A DNA stretch of 52,480 nucleotides from a virus: the IMG/VR virus record IMGVR_UViG_3300023170_002258, positions 1 to 52,480 of that record; one strand, given 5' to 3'. The translations under genes and the position numbers were made by a program. A model generated the notes under the pieces. It was not told where the DNA came from. It searched no databases and was given only the letters and a program-made list of their open reading frames with translations. Of the stretch, positions 36,601-45,834 are shown one piece after another (within the stretch, counting starts at the first letter, position 1; every line of letters starts with the position of its first letter).

Positions 36601-39600
36601 TCATCTATTAGGTTATTAATTCCGTCATAACGATTTATAACAGTGTCGTAGTATCCTCTTGTTCCATCATTAATTTCAAACTTCTGTGTATCTGGAATAC
36701 AAACATATGTTTTGCCAACCTCTGCTGTTTCACTCCAACGAGCAAACAAGTCTGCTGTTGTTTTCCAATTTGTAATCCAACCTTCAGATTTTAAGTATTC
36801 GCCATGTCCTAATAGGAAACTGTATGCATCTTGTAAAGAATTAAATGTAGTGCCATAATATATTCTACTAGGTGTATTCAAAAACTTAGTATATCTAACA
36901 AGGGATGTATTTGCTAAATTTACATAAACTTGTCTACTGTTTTCTGCAGGTTTAAAGTAATTTGCATACAATGTATTTCTATCAATGCCTGCAACTCTGA
37001 ATCCAACTTCAAGTTTTGTAAATTGTAGTGCACCCATAAATGTTTCTTTGTTAGGCTGATTTAAGTAAAGTAGTGTTTGAATATTTTCTTCAGGTATAGT
37101 TACTTTACCTTTATCTTGACTGCTTTCTAGTACAACACTTTGTCTATTAGGATTAACAAACCCACCTGCTTTAATAATTGGCTGCATCGCTGCTCTTGTA
37201 AATCTATCAGCTAGTGTATTTGCATTAGTGTTATTATATTCTGCAAAGTCTACAATAGCATTGTTAAGTCCAGTTTTATAACGTTTAGCTCCTTGACGTA
37301 AAAATACTTCTGTAGTGATAGTTCCTTCGTCAAATACAAGACCCGGCTTACTTTGATAGTCTTTACCGGGATTGGTAACTGTAATGCCAACTACACGATT
37401 GTTTTCTACAATTGCTCGTGCAGCGCCTTCTGAACCATAGTTTCCAAAAATATTAATTGATGGTACAGTTGTTACATCAGAACTCGATTTTACAAGTATT
37501 CTTTCAATAATACTGTCGCTATAATTTATGTTTGAAATAATTTTATTTTTATAATTACCAAGTCCACGTAAGTCGCTATCAATAACAATGTCGTCTGGAA
37601 TATTAGCATTACTAATAATACTTCTATTAGTACTGTCATAATATGTATTTGTAACCCACAGTGGACGCAGTCTTAATAGTGCAAGTATTTGTAAAATTTT
37701 AAATTCGCTTGTTTTAACCCATTCAAATTCTACATTACCCATGTCGCCAAATGTAAAGTCAGCAGCACGTTCCACTGTACCAGGTGCTGTTACAATACCT
37801 GCTGTTACTGGGCCATTTAGTTCGCCACTTACTGTAACTAGTGTATTATTATCCCAATCATATCCTGTATAAGCATATGCTTTATTATATTTTGGAGCAT
37901 CATCTGGATTATTATAGTGTCCTGTTTTTAATGCATTAATTAGCGAGAAACGTCTTGCAGAATTTGTCCAATTATATTTTGAATCCCACCAAGTTGGCTT
38001 TGTATTATGACCTAACATTTCCCAAGGATGTGTATGAGGACGTACTGTATTGAAATAGTATGTATAGATTCCTTTCCAGCCTCCGATGCCGTTACCAACA
38101 CTGCTATAATTCCAAGTAAACTCATCTGCAGAATCAAATGAAGAATCAGTTAGTGTAGTTAAATTTTCAGTAACTGAATAATGTTTAAAGTCTGGTTCCA
38201 ATGCTGCAATAAAGTTGTCCCAATCGTAAGGAGTAGGTCTGTTTGCATTTGGCATTATTTCTTTATAATCAACTACAGTTGAAATATTTTCGTTTAAGTT
38301 GTTATAAATTCTTAGTTCTAAATCCCATAATGCAGCATCATTGATACTGAAGTCAACACTAGATCTATTTGTTAAGTTTGATCCTGATCTTTCAACAATA
38401 CTTCCGTCATGTCCTTCGATATAACTTGTGTCAACTGTAGGCTGATACATTTTAATAAGTCCTAGTTTAACTGCACTAGGAGGTACGTAACTTACAGTAT
38501 TTTGAGGATACCAACGTATGTGTGTAGCAACTGTATTGTTAGTTTTATATGTAACAGATTTAGTTATAGTGATTTTATTATCAGACAGTGTATAATCAAC
38601 GCCTTTAACTAAACTATGCCAACCGTCTGCATCTTCAACCCATGCTTGAATATGATTTTTAGCGTCATGATATGTGTTGATAATTTGTGGTAAATCAAAT
38701 ACAAGTGTTTCGCCTGATATGCTAACATAGTCTACACTTTCATAATCTTTAAACATTGCCATATTACTATTAGCATATGGACTGTTAATACTTTTTCCTA
38801 AATTAATACTTGCAAGTGCACCGTCAACAATTTCATGTACAGGTGTTTCAATTGGAGTCTGCTTGTGTAATTGTTCTACTTTACGTAAGAATTGTTTTTT
38901 AAATTTTTTATAACTACGGGCAGCATACTTTAAACTATTATAAACATTAGTGTCAATATCTGCACTCAATTGATTTAGTAGTGCTGTACTGTAAGGCTGT
39001 TTTCTAATTGTTCCATCGAAATCATGTGCGTGTGGCAAATCGACATAGTTGTTGTCACCAAAGTAGTCACCTGTAAAACCTGGCATACGTGTCATTCCAC
39101 GACGCAAATGTTCTTGTAAATCTCCAAAGCTAACTTCTGTTGCCCAGTCATTCATTGCATTATATAAATGTGTATCTGCTGGTACGAAATTGCCGTCAGC
39201 ATTAACAGATAATTCTGCATCACTATGCCAGTATACATCTACTGTATCATTATTGTTTGCAGTTACAGTTAGTTTGGTATTTGCAATTGTATAATTTGTA
39301 GATGTTTTACCATTAACAAAAACTTCAACGTTTTTATGATCGGTATTATCATTGATCCAAATTAAACCAGTATTAGTTGTGTTGCCTACTTCACGATATC
39401 TAATAACCGATCCTGTAAATGCAGCATTGACTTGAATTTCAGTGTTATATGCATCTGTGTTTATTTTTGTAAAATTAGAAAGTACGTTGCCGTCAAAGTC
39501 TGTAAACTCTAAATCATTTATGCTAAAGTTAGATTGTACATAGTATGTTCTATCTTTACTCATAAACAAGTCTGGATTAACATCTGATACGTTGTGTAAT

Positions 39601-41897
39601 CTTGTAACAGAATTTTCTGTGCTTGTAGTAGCAAATTTAAATCCGTTTTTGTCTTTGTGAACAACAAATTTATTATCTGTGTTTAGATCAGTTGTACCTA
39701 ATTCTACAACAACATCTCCTGTTGCAATAAAACTAGCATGACGTTTTACAGGCTGACCATTTCTTAATAATTTCCAGCCATTATAATATTTGTCAGCATC
39801 TAACATTTTATAGAAGTAATAACCTGTAATTTCTTCTATGTTTCCTGTGTCAAATGTTTGATGATAAGAATTATTTTCTTTAATAACATTGTACTCGTAG
39901 CGTTTTGCTCCGAGCTCTAAGTCGAAACTTAATCCAGGTGTATTGCCATAGTCGACATAACGTGGGGCAAACCCTAAACTTTCATCAACACGCCCAGAAC
40001 CTTTTCCATAGTCAAAAATTCTATCGCCTTTGAATGTACTATTTGGATAAACTGTTGTATCTTGTAGTTCTACTAAATCTGTATCATATAACTGGAACAA
40101 TGCACCTTGACTTGTATGTTCTTTTTGTTGTCCGTACACCCATGTTGTGCCATCCCAATACCATTCGCTTCCACTATAAATGTATCCGTTGTAGCTATCA
40201 TAAAATACAGCATTATATCCGTTAACACACATTATTTTATGACCTACTTCATAATCTGTTAAGTCGTATATAAGTGTTAAAGCTAAATTACCTGTTGCAT
40301 ATCCGCTTACACGGAATATTTTATTATTGTAATTTACATCTGTACAGTTAGTGAATAATACTAGTTCGTTGTCTTCTATTACTCTAGAATATATTTGATT
40401 CCAATATTTACGATTTTCATACTGTGTTGGGTCGAATGCTTCGCCATGTGTTTGCTTACAATCCCAATAAGTTATTTCTCCGCCGATTGTTCTTTTAACT
40501 AAGTCACCTTTATTGTATCCTTTATGAACCCATTCATCGGAAACTAAATGCCTTGCAATATCAAAGTAAGTTTGTCCAATAATATCATTTGCAGGATCTA
40601 ATTCATCAAACATATAATCAACAAATGTTAAATGTTTTGTGCCGTAATTATATTTTTTAATATTTGCTTTGTATTCGATAATAGGTCTTGTTGCACGGAA
40701 TATTTCTTTTGTGTATAGTGCAGGATCTTCATCTAAGAAATCACAAATATTTTCGATTGTGTTTTGTTTAACCCAAAGATTACTACGAGCCCATGCACTT
40801 TGATCTTGACTTGTGCGTTCTTCAACTGTATATTCACGTGCTTGCATTTTTAGTTCACGTAAATCAAAAGGTTTAAATTCAAAACTTTCCTCAACCTGGT
40901 CAAACCTAGTAGGAGCTCTTCCGCTGTAAATTGTTTGGTTAAACCATACTCGTTTACCGTAATTATCTACATTTCCTACCGGAACAAATTGCTGTGTAAA
41001 ACTAATACCTTCTGGTTTACCTACACCGTCGACAATGTAAATTTCTTCTTTTTTATGTGTTCCGCTAACAGTCCAGAAGCAATGTATTTCGATTTCATCT
41101 CCTAAGTTAGGCGCTGTAGTAAATTCATACTCAGTTGCACTAATTTTATTATAGTCAACTCCTTCTGTTTGTAAAACATTGTTTAAATAAACGTTACTTT
41201 CTGTTGGGTTACTAATAGGACTTGTAAATACTTGATTGTTTGCAACTGTCTGATGTATACGTTCAATATCGATACTTTCAAATCGAATACGCATGCCGTT
41301 TTCAAGTGTAAGTGTTTTACCATTACTTAATGCTGGAGATGTATATTCAAATTTTCCAATAATATCATCGATTGTAATAGGATTACTTGCATTTGGAATA
41401 AGATCAATAACAGGAATTGAATCCAGCACCCAAAAGTATTTGTGATAGTTTACAAACATATCATAATTAATTGGCAAGTCTAATGTATAGCCTTCTTCAT
41501 CAAAAACTCTGCTGTTTTGATTTAAGTGCACTCCACTAAAATTCATATTATGAAGTAGGTCATCATATGTAATAGCGTTGGTTACAGATCCGTTTGTGTC
41601 TTTGTTTACAAGACCCGGAACAAACTGATAAGGATCACTAGTTCTTCCATCTTCAACATATGAGTCATCAATATTTCTTGTGTGTGTTTTTGCACCTACA
41701 TAGTGATTAATAGCTTGTAAACTACCGCTACTCATCAATTGTTCTAGTGTACTATCTAAGAAACGTTTGTTTACTTGTGTTCTGAAAATCTCAGGCAACA
41801 ATCCTGTAACGTTACGAGTCCCTACATATTCTGTACTTTCGCCAGGTCTAGTAATTAGTGGGGCATCAATTGGATTTGCTCTGTAATTCTTGCTCAT
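30690..41897 (-). CDS. Giant virion/baseplate wedge protein (3735 aa), in gp7 position
   Basis: This is the largest gene here, following gp25 and gp6, where T4 has gp7 (about 1030 residues). The N-terminus (LPEIFRTQVNKRFLDSTLEQ, INHYVGAK) is the pattern of giant structural proteins in marine T4-like phages. Domains seen: three modules like carbohydrate-binding W-x(n)-Y-x-x-G/N folds near residues 470, 2090 and 3120; a repeat block at about 2400-2600 with three INNASIPNVTA-like units recalling flagellin/FliD 'IN' repeats; and a C-terminal TVDDASVLGNDSG to GERISYD-type module found in tail proteins. It probably forms the wedge and part of the fibre network. It overlaps gp6 by 4 bases. The gp7 name is by position only. 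Confidence 0.85.
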   Translation of the reverse strand: MSKNYRANPIDAPLITRPGESTEYVGTRNVTGLLPEIFRTQVNKRFLDSTLEQLMSSGSLQAINHYVGAKTHTRNIDDSYVEDGRTSDPYQFVPGLVNKDTNGSVTNAITYDDLLHNMNFSGVHLNQNSRVFDEEGYTLDLPINYDMFVNYHKYFWVLDSIPVIDLIPNASNPITIDDIIGKFEYTSPALSNGKTLTLENGMRIRFESIDIERIHQTVANNQVFTSPISNPTESNVYLNNVLQTEGVDYNKISATEYEFTTAPNLGDEIEIHCFWTVSGTHKKEEIYIVDGVGKPEGISFTQQFVPVGNVDNYGKRVWFNQTIYSGRAPTRFDQVEESFEFKPFDLRELKMQAREYTVEERTSQDQSAWARSNLWVKQNTIENICDFLDEDPALYTKEIFRATRPIIEYKANIKKYNYGTKHLTFVDYMFDELDPANDIIGQTYFDIARHLVSDEWVHKGYNKGDLVKRTIGGEITYWDCKQTHGEAFDPTQYENRKYWNQIYSRVIEDNELVLFTNCTDVNYNNKIFRVSGYATGNLALTLIYDLTDYEVGHKIMCVNGYNAVFYDSYNGYIYSGSEWYWDGTTWVYGQQKEHTSQGALFQLYDTDLVELQDTTVYPNSTFKGDRIFDYGKGSGRVDESLGFAPRYVDYGNTPGLSFDLELGAKRYEYNVIKENNSYHQTFDTGNIEEITGYYFYKMLDADKYYNGWKLLRNGQPVKRHASFIATGDVVVELGTTDLNTDNKFVVHKDKNGFKFATTSTENSVTRLHNVSDVNPDLFMSKDRTYYVQSNFSINDLEFTDFDGNVLSNFTKINTDAYNTEIQVNAAFTGSVIRYREVGNTTNTGLIWINDNTDHKNVEVFVNGKTSTNYTIANTKLTVTANNNDTVDVYWHSDAELSVNADGNFVPADTHLYNAMNDWATEVSFGDLQEHLRRGMTRMPGFTGDYFGDNNYVDLPHAHDFDGTIRKQPYSTALLNQLSADIDTNVYNSLKYAARSYKKFKKQFLRKVEQLHKQTPIETPVHEIVDGALASINLGKSINSPYANSNMAMFKDYESVDYVSISGETLVFDLPQIINTYHDAKNHIQAWVEDADGWHSLVKGVDYTLSDNKITITKSVTYKTNNTVATHIRWYPQNTVSYVPPSAVKLGLIKMYQPTVDTSYIEGHDGSIVERSGSNLTNRSSVDFSINDAALWDLELRIYNNLNENISTVVDYKEIMPNANRPTPYDWDNFIAALEPDFKHYSVTENLTTLTDSSFDSADEFTWNYSSVGNGIGGWKGIYTYYFNTVRPHTHPWEMLGHNTKPTWWDSKYNWTNSARRFSLINALKTGHYNNPDDAPKYNKAYAYTGYDWDNNTLVTVSGELNGPVTAGIVTAPGTVERAADFTFGDMGNVEFEWVKTSEFKILQILALLRLRPLWVTNTYYDSTNRSIISNANIPDDIVIDSDLRGLGNYKNKIISNINYSDSIIERILVKSSSDVTTVPSINIFGNYGSEGAARAIVENNRVVGITVTNPGKDYQSKPGLVFDEGTITTEVFLRQGAKRYKTGLNNAIVDFAEYNNTNANTLADRFTRAAMQPIIKAGGFVNPNRQSVVLESSQDKGKVTIPEENIQTLLYLNQPNKETFMGALQFTKLEVGFRVAGIDRNTLYANYFKPAENSRQVYVNLANTSLVRYTKFLNTPSRIYYGTTFNSLQDAYSFLLGHGEYLKSEGWITNWKTTADLFARWSETAEVGKTYVCIPDTQKFEINDGTRGYYDTVINRYDGINNLIDETGSAVPANKIVVSRPINSSEDPITTIETKSDDTNILGLRLYRVELEHVLVVDNETDFDDVIYKPEIGQRHLRVIWKGARTKDWNGKLYTPGYLVNNNTIIDNFDTTANSTLEYFNESSAGVNNTQMTDTARFNVGYNKPQWSEYLNLDNDTVFNFTKSTRKYRGTKFGLNAFMRNTSMLGGQADANLYEMWALRTADFGDIRSRDTVEFELNTDILSTSPQVVQFHADDVSDIITEDIINIDPTSNLLVTGSTENVFRTRAAKKYNTQSLADMDQFENDFVTAGLPLLTETDYRVINKEDFTAFPVENKTAYDFSGDWQEVDAWNNRVAYKFNDKVIQEGYVWRMRDPDGSSGLQRPNDPIEVIGRNSLPIIPSDGQTISIDGTVVTIQRTSESTTLNTIELTGTENLNTSGVPHGSTLILGQSSSVNQTLVFDNEVSNIVFQDVTKTGTVVNPTITGGPTSGKELIIDGVTISFDDSESSVTNVTIQQGFTQAFNSTFVTNTSQISTLVSARISAIETLRQAFINTSGLSSWDSFLASYFSNASGLNFGVLQSFYGGSFDSELDALANNDMELVNSITNNSYTDPFTILASDTTATKNALDSAPYITNIRNFAVNNSSSTFAASEVIATETGTSGKVYNLTEIIQKINNASIPNVTAGQTTGGNLIVTKTTNDTSQPFSLTISAASANSDVGFATANQTINSSGITIIDTPDLTLSEVVNQINAANIPNISAVGLASGQLQILCSASTLFVGPGNANTFVGITEGVIPATVTVISVDRTSDLTDTISSINNASLPGITASNSNNRLRIVSTNETMTIGEGTANSTLGITAQVYYATQSVISNVFNELGSDGESTFSRVDIDPFIFSIWAADNSEQSNINAGYNVYQSMHFGFHITKACEGNFDADEAQITIAAADYSNDLQHFHNLNVGDYVLIAGSNTTPSVDGVHRVTRIDTDNPNQFYIDEYINQEGNSGNVYPLRSVRFSSYADLIANFNTFKVNPLVDNNPAIFNYNFASKRSNGDPIYAFVDDDNGAPAVYRWTGGWSLTSGHYDGEWVKVRSAPTQARNDLIENVKLYDANRRTLITALEIYDPAKGIIPSFVESEIEFKSTADMAVYNYDSYNGYEEIDDAWTDAWIGKRWWNLATSIYLDYEQGPEKYQQQQWGRLFPGSEIEIYEWIRSPVMPEEYEQLVTSGGVIDGSVASGEPYSVIIDGEIRYYWTEKTYYNPVRNRSETNYYFWVKNKQSASGIRNYNVLQLANIMTNFKDLEIAWAAASTSNTLLLANADKFVTNDTVTQINQIYESNSLPLNEWTLLAECDPAETIPEYLHIKIRDSLAGYNNYRDLYTYTEWSATTVYNRESVVIKDNEFFICLKDSVTGGNPTTDTLEYNWAKIYNYILPPETEATDIEVWRGQPVPDLRLHPFNRYGHLTRPVQSLYRDITTARQNFVDAANDYLKDICVTASMTSWDDIFYTKYTEGEVEYKLEHYWNFVDWTYREYSDCAELTYEHDTSTLADFVVDTVDEIISRQANANVIDVPNGSYVYVKYSRHSDGINRPEMWYKENDEFSLRWKKYGTIELSDELWLESKFGHGFDAAGFDISGYDSGVANIINLLFDLFRDKIFIGQHKDKYNKLWFRCLYQAVIEGTADDFAFKTTYVKLGVDHPLILDPVTYQHHSTTAIEKYFADIKPFHTKLHTLEQRPTVMDSATVELSEVSRDSEITIQMNDYARHWNGDVLLSGGTFTEDIVEEDYAEEGYVESDYFRDDFLSYEFLTPESTVEVLYDGNEFIQPGYERIGEELVGLDLLENVRIRVQTNASGSTEDADTRSFQINMFTNFDIQESIVILDANKTTISNNITESDTTITVDDASVLGNDSGIIWIGTERISYDARDGNTLRYCRRGTLGTSAIAHTAGDTVVDAGLQVELPVRERLGNYRDTLRSAYNEPGVSLSSSSTESVHRFIRNAGAGTI
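34140..34730 (-). repeat. Three flagellin-IN-like protein repeats inside the giant gene
   Basis: Three units of about 67-76 residues share an I-N-N/A-A-x-I/L-P-x-I/V-T/S-A core followed by a short strand pair: QKINNASIPNVTAG, NQINAANIPNISAV and SSINNASLPGITAS. They resemble beta-rich insert modules of flagellar hook and filament proteins. Confidence 0.6.
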
Positions 41898-44800
41898 ACG
41901 ATGCTTACTCCGGAGTTAGCTGCAATACTTGTTGGATTTGCAACAAATGCATTTGTTATTGTAATATTAGAAGTATTTAAGATTGGAACAAATAGCTCGT
42001 CGCTGTCGCATCTAATTTCAAATAAGTTAGCTTCAAAATCACTAACTGGAGCAATTGTTACTTGACTTACTTGTCCGATCATGTTATTATGAATATATGC
42101 TGCTAGCTCAGTGAAATAGAAAGTTTCACCAAAATCCCAGTTATTAATATTGAAATAATCTTCTATTAAACGTACTACTTGTTGTTTAATTTCAGTATCA
42201 CTAAGTGTAGAATTACTTGTTTTTGTTACATTAAAACCTGCTTGCAATTCTTCACTTGCTAAGTCTCCAAACAATACCTTATACTTGACAGGTCTGTAAA
42301 TAACCTGATCACTAATTGTTTTTTTGCTATCTAATCTTGCAAACAAATCGTTTAGTTCGTGTACAGTTGGCGGATTAGGTTTTGTAAATTCTCTGCCATC
42401 ATTTTTAGCCCAAATTCTAAAATCATTATCATAGCTTTCTAGTAGTACAAATGTGTCAATAATATTTGTAATACTTGGATCAATGACCTGTCCTAAGTCT
42501 GCAATTCTATTATACTTTGTGTGCAATTTCGCTCTGCCAGGTACAATTTCTGTGCCGTTTGGATCCCATACTTTATACTGAAATCCGTCAACATATCTAA
42601 TACCTAGTTTAGTAGTTTGCGATGTAGCAATATCGTGATATGCTGCAGGGTTATCCGGGAATCCGTCGTTGTCTGGATCTGCTAGTGCTACTCTAATTTT
42701 GTGTGGATCTGTATAACCATCATTATACGTAAAATATCCTGTAGCATTAAACTTATAATCTTTATTGAGTGGTGTATGATCTGTGCCGCTAGATGTATTA
42801 ATACTCAATACTGTAACACTGTCTCGACTTGGTTTTAGTGTTTCGCTACTAAATGTTTCTGCAAAGTTTAAATTACCAAATTTAACTTTTTGATCACTGC
42901 CATATATAAGTCTTGTTTTTCTTGTTAATATTTCCCACTTGTCAGTCTGATAGTTAATACGTATAATCCAACTATTGTCGATACCTGTGTTACTTGCATC
43001 ACCTTCGTTGAATCTGCTCCAACTTGCTACACTGTTATTTGTAATTCCACTTGCAGGTAAATCTGCACTATCGACTACTAACCATTGTTGTCCAGCAGCA
43101 TCATATCTTAGTGCAAAACTATTATTATTTTCTAGTTTTGTTAATACTTCAGTTTTAATATTATCTGTAAGTTGTGATTCCCAACTTGGAACAATACGTC
43201 TGATACGTGCACCACTTGGTACAATTTTGTTTAATACAACTGCGCCACGACCACGCTCGTCAATACCAGTTGGAATACCAGTAGCGTCATCTATGCCAAG
43301 TCCTGTAATGTTTAAACTAACTACTCTTGTCCATACACTGTCAGCGTTCGCTACTTCTACTACTGCAACTGCTCCGCTGCCTCCAGTTGATTGTGCTTCA
43401 AATTCAATGCTGGTAGCTTCGTTATAGTTAATACCACTATTTTCAATGGTAACACTATGAACTGCACCATTGGCAACATCTGCAGTTAACACTGCGTCCG
43501 TGCCAACACCTTTAATTTTAACTATAGGAGCGTCTATATAACCGCTACCGCCATTTAAAATGTTAATACTTTTGATGTATCCGTCTTTAAATGGAAATGT
43601 TACAAATTCAACTAATCCGTTAATTTCTGCTTTACGAAGCGGGTGTTGTGCCATTTCGCCTAAACGCTGTGGAACACCGTTTAGTGTAATATTGCCTGTA
43701 CAAGTTTTATGACTTTTAGTAACTTGATTCCAACGATAAACATTTGTTTCTGTATTATCTGCAGTTACGTAAGTAATATAAGAAGTAGTGTCTGTATATT
43801 CTTTAGTAAAGTTATAGTTACCCAATGGACCATAATAATGTCTTGTATAGTAAAAGTTTTTAACTTCTGCATTATCTAGTAAAGGTCTTAAATGCTGTTG
43901 ATATAATGCTTCACTGTTTAAATTTGTTGGCAAGTTAACAACTTTACGACTAGTAACATCATCTGTATACAAATAACCATCGTCAAAATATTGAGTTGCA
44001 TCACTGTATGTTGCAGTTGGATCATTAAAATCTCTAAAGCGGCTGTGTCCGCTATGAATACGATTTACACTTTTAATTTTTCTAATGTTGTTGCTAACAG
44101 TGAGTGGATAAATGCTGTAATCTTCTGCTGTGACCATACGATCCTGTGTAGCAAAAAATCTACTTGCATTTGCTTTGATACTGTCGATACTTTCTCTTGC
44201 ACTTGCATTGTTTATAGTTTCTTTTAAACTACAGTCTAGTGTAGCTCTATACGTTGTACCATCATGTCCTACATAATCAAATACAATAGTAGTGTTACCA
44301 ATGTCACTAGGTAATAATCTATAAGTTAAGTTAAGACCTGTTCTGTACCAAACACGAATTGTTCCACGTGGAATATTACCAAAGTTACCGTCGGCAAAAA
44401 CAATACTTACTTGATCATTTTCTCTACTAGATACTGTATAAATGTCACGTTGATTATTTTGTAAACTATTATAAACTGCACTTAGTCCATACAGTCTGTC
44501 AATTTGTGTCCACGTTTTGAGAACTTGTCCTGCTTCGTCGATTGTTTGTACCCAAATGTTACCGTTAGCAATGTTTTCTGAATTAACATCTATTACCATG
44601 TTTGGTAAACCGTTTTCAATATTAAAATCTTTAAACTCTAGTGTACCTTGTTTCAATCCCATAAAGAATCCAGTGTTTGCACTGTCTGTACTACTGTTGT
44701 CGTTACGATACAACAAATCTATAACACCATAAGGATTAGGTGCTTTTTCTTCTAACTTTCCTAGTGTTTGATTATAGTAAACACTGTGTGCACCAAATGC

Positions 44801-45430
44801 TGCTCTACCGCCGTTTACTTTCCCTGTAAAATTAAAAACAATTTCGTTATTCAAACTGTTAGTTCTATAAATTTCATTACGTATATTATTACTATCTGTA
44901 AATTTAGCAAACGGCTGTCCAAACTGACTGTTGTTTTGTAATACTGAATTCATAACAGTTAAGAAATTTTGATAAGTATCTGGATTGTTTGTACCGCTAA
45001 ATTGTACAAACTTGTTTGCAAGGCTGTTGCCATTTACATCGTAAACTTCTTCTGTTGTTTTAATACTGTTTACTTTTAAATATCCGCTGGCAACGACATT
45101 TCTAGTAGGTGTATATCCTAAAAATTCTGCAATACGTAAGGCGCTTTCTCTACGCTCAGCAGTACTTAAAAAAGTCTCACGAGCATTTAAGTCGTTTCTA
45201 AATGCTAAGTTATGTCCAAGGAATGCCATAAGTTCCATTAAACTTACAAATTCACTTGAACTAATCCAGTCGTTAAAGTTTTCTGGATAATTATTGTTTA
45301 TGTATTCTACCATTGTATTACGAATGGTATCAAAATCATATGCTTGGAAATTTGCTTGTGCAAAACTTTCGTATATTACACTAAAGTCTTCTGCAGCAAA
45401 TAAACTGCTTTGTCTTGCGCCTTGTGCCAT
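41894..45430 (-). CDS. 6: Baseplate wedge protein gp6
   Basis: A 1178-residue protein. The N-terminal block YDFDTIRNTMVEYINNNYPE, FNDWISSSEFVSLMELMAFL and LAFRNDLNARETFLSTAERR is the T4 gp6/Baseplate_J signature. The middle contains DRMVTAEDYSIYPL, matching the 'VTxxDY' block of baseplate J-like proteins. T4 gp6 has 660 residues, so this is nearly twice as long, with extra beta-rich modules near residues 570-790 (GSGYIDAPIVKIKG repeats). It forms the ring of wedge arms. It overlaps gp25 by 1 base and the giant gene by 4. Confidence 0.9.
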   Translation of the reverse strand: MAQGARQSSLFAAEDFSVIYESFAQANFQAYDFDTIRNTMVEYINNNYPENFNDWISSSEFVSLMELMAFLGHNLAFRNDLNARETFLSTAERRESALRIAEFLGYTPTRNVVASGYLKVNSIKTTEEVYDVNGNSLANKFVQFSGTNNPDTYQNFLTVMNSVLQNNSQFGQPFAKFTDSNNIRNEIYRTNSLNNEIVFNFTGKVNGGRAAFGAHSVYYNQTLGKLEEKAPNPYGVIDLLYRNDNSSTDSANTGFFMGLKQGTLEFKDFNIENGLPNMVIDVNSENIANGNIWVQTIDEAGQVLKTWTQIDRLYGLSAVYNSLQNNQRDIYTVSSRENDQVSIVFADGNFGNIPRGTIRVWYRTGLNLTYRLLPSDIGNTTIVFDYVGHDGTTYRATLDCSLKETINNASARESIDSIKANASRFFATQDRMVTAEDYSIYPLTVSNNIRKIKSVNRIHSGHSRFRDFNDPTATYSDATQYFDDGYLYTDDVTSRKVVNLPTNLNSEALYQQHLRPLLDNAEVKNFYYTRHYYGPLGNYNFTKEYTDTTSYITYVTADNTETNVYRWNQVTKSHKTCTGNITLNGVPQRLGEMAQHPLRKAEINGLVEFVTFPFKDGYIKSINILNGGSGYIDAPIVKIKGVGTDAVLTADVANGAVHSVTIENSGINYNEATSIEFEAQSTGGSGAVAVVEVANADSVWTRVVSLNITGLGIDDATGIPTGIDERGRGAVVLNKIVPSGARIRRIVPSWESQLTDNIKTEVLTKLENNNSFALRYDAAGQQWLVVDSADLPASGITNNSVASWSRFNEGDASNTGIDNSWIIRINYQTDKWEILTRKTRLIYGSDQKVKFGNLNFAETFSSETLKPSRDSVTVLSINTSSGTDHTPLNKDYKFNATGYFTYNDGYTDPHKIRVALADPDNDGFPDNPAAYHDIATSQTTKLGIRYVDGFQYKVWDPNGTEIVPGRAKLHTKYNRIADLGQVIDPSITNIIDTFVLLESYDNDFRIWAKNDGREFTKPNPPTVHELNDLFARLDSKKTISDQVIYRPVKYKVLFGDLASEELQAGFNVTKTSNSTLSDTEIKQQVVRLIEDYFNINNWDFGETFYFTELAAYIHNNMIGQVSQVTIAPVSDFEANLFEIRCDSDELFVPILNTSNITITNAFVANPTSIAANSGVSIV

Positions 45431-45795
45431 TATGCTATCTCACCTACAAAATTTAGATATAGTTCTTCTGCTGTACCTGTATCAACGTATTCTATTTTTG
45501 CATGAACATTAATAGTGTGATCATCTGGTTTTTGTAAAAAGGTACTAATTAAATTCCAACGTGGATCATTATTAATAATTCTTTCCACATCTTCTTTGAT
45601 TACACTTTCTGTGTAAGAATCCATTGGTTCAAATAACATTTCCCAAATTATACATCCAAATCCTGGATTCATCACTCTTTCACCACGACGAGTGTAAAAG
45701 TGGTTTGTTAAGTCACGTTTTGCTAAATCCTTATCTGTAAGGATTCTACTTTCTGCTAATTGTCCAATTGAACTATATCCGATATATGTTGCCAT
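45430..45795 (-). CDS. 25: Baseplate wedge protein gp25 (gp25/GPW family)
   Basis: A 121-residue protein matching the T4 gp25 lysozyme-like-fold family: KRDLTNHFYTRRGERVMNPG, then FGCIIWEMLFEPMDS, and DVERIINNDPRW. T4 gp25 (132 residues) joins gp6 and gp53 at the wedge core and helps trigger sheath contraction. A GATAAATA late box stands five bases before the ATG, so it may have its own, almost leaderless late transcript. Confidence 0.93.
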   Translation of the reverse strand: MATYIGYSSIGQLAESRILTDKDLAKRDLTNHFYTRRGERVMNPGFGCIIWEMLFEPMDSYTESVIKEDVERIINNDPRWNLISTFLQKPDDHTINVHAKIEYVDTGTAEELYLNFVGEIA

Positions 45796-45800
45796 AATAA

Positions 45801-45808
45801 TATTTATC
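45801..45808 (-). promoter_or_regulatory. T4-type late promoter box GATAAATA before gp25
   Basis: GATAAATA differs from TATAAATA at the first base. Exactly five bases separate it from ATG 45795, the same spacing as the plus-strand box at 2840-2847, so the transcript would begin at or beside the start codon. Confidence 0.55.
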
Positions 45809-45834
45809 CATAAATTATGTGCTAATATAATTTA

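Noticed and set aside
42975-43427. Open frame of 150 residues on the plus strand
   Set aside because: Antisense to gp6, Ser/Thr/Leu-rich shadow without a start signal.
45796-45834. Possible terminator in the gap before gp25
   Set aside because: The gap is AT-rich with no GC stem followed by a T run on either strand.
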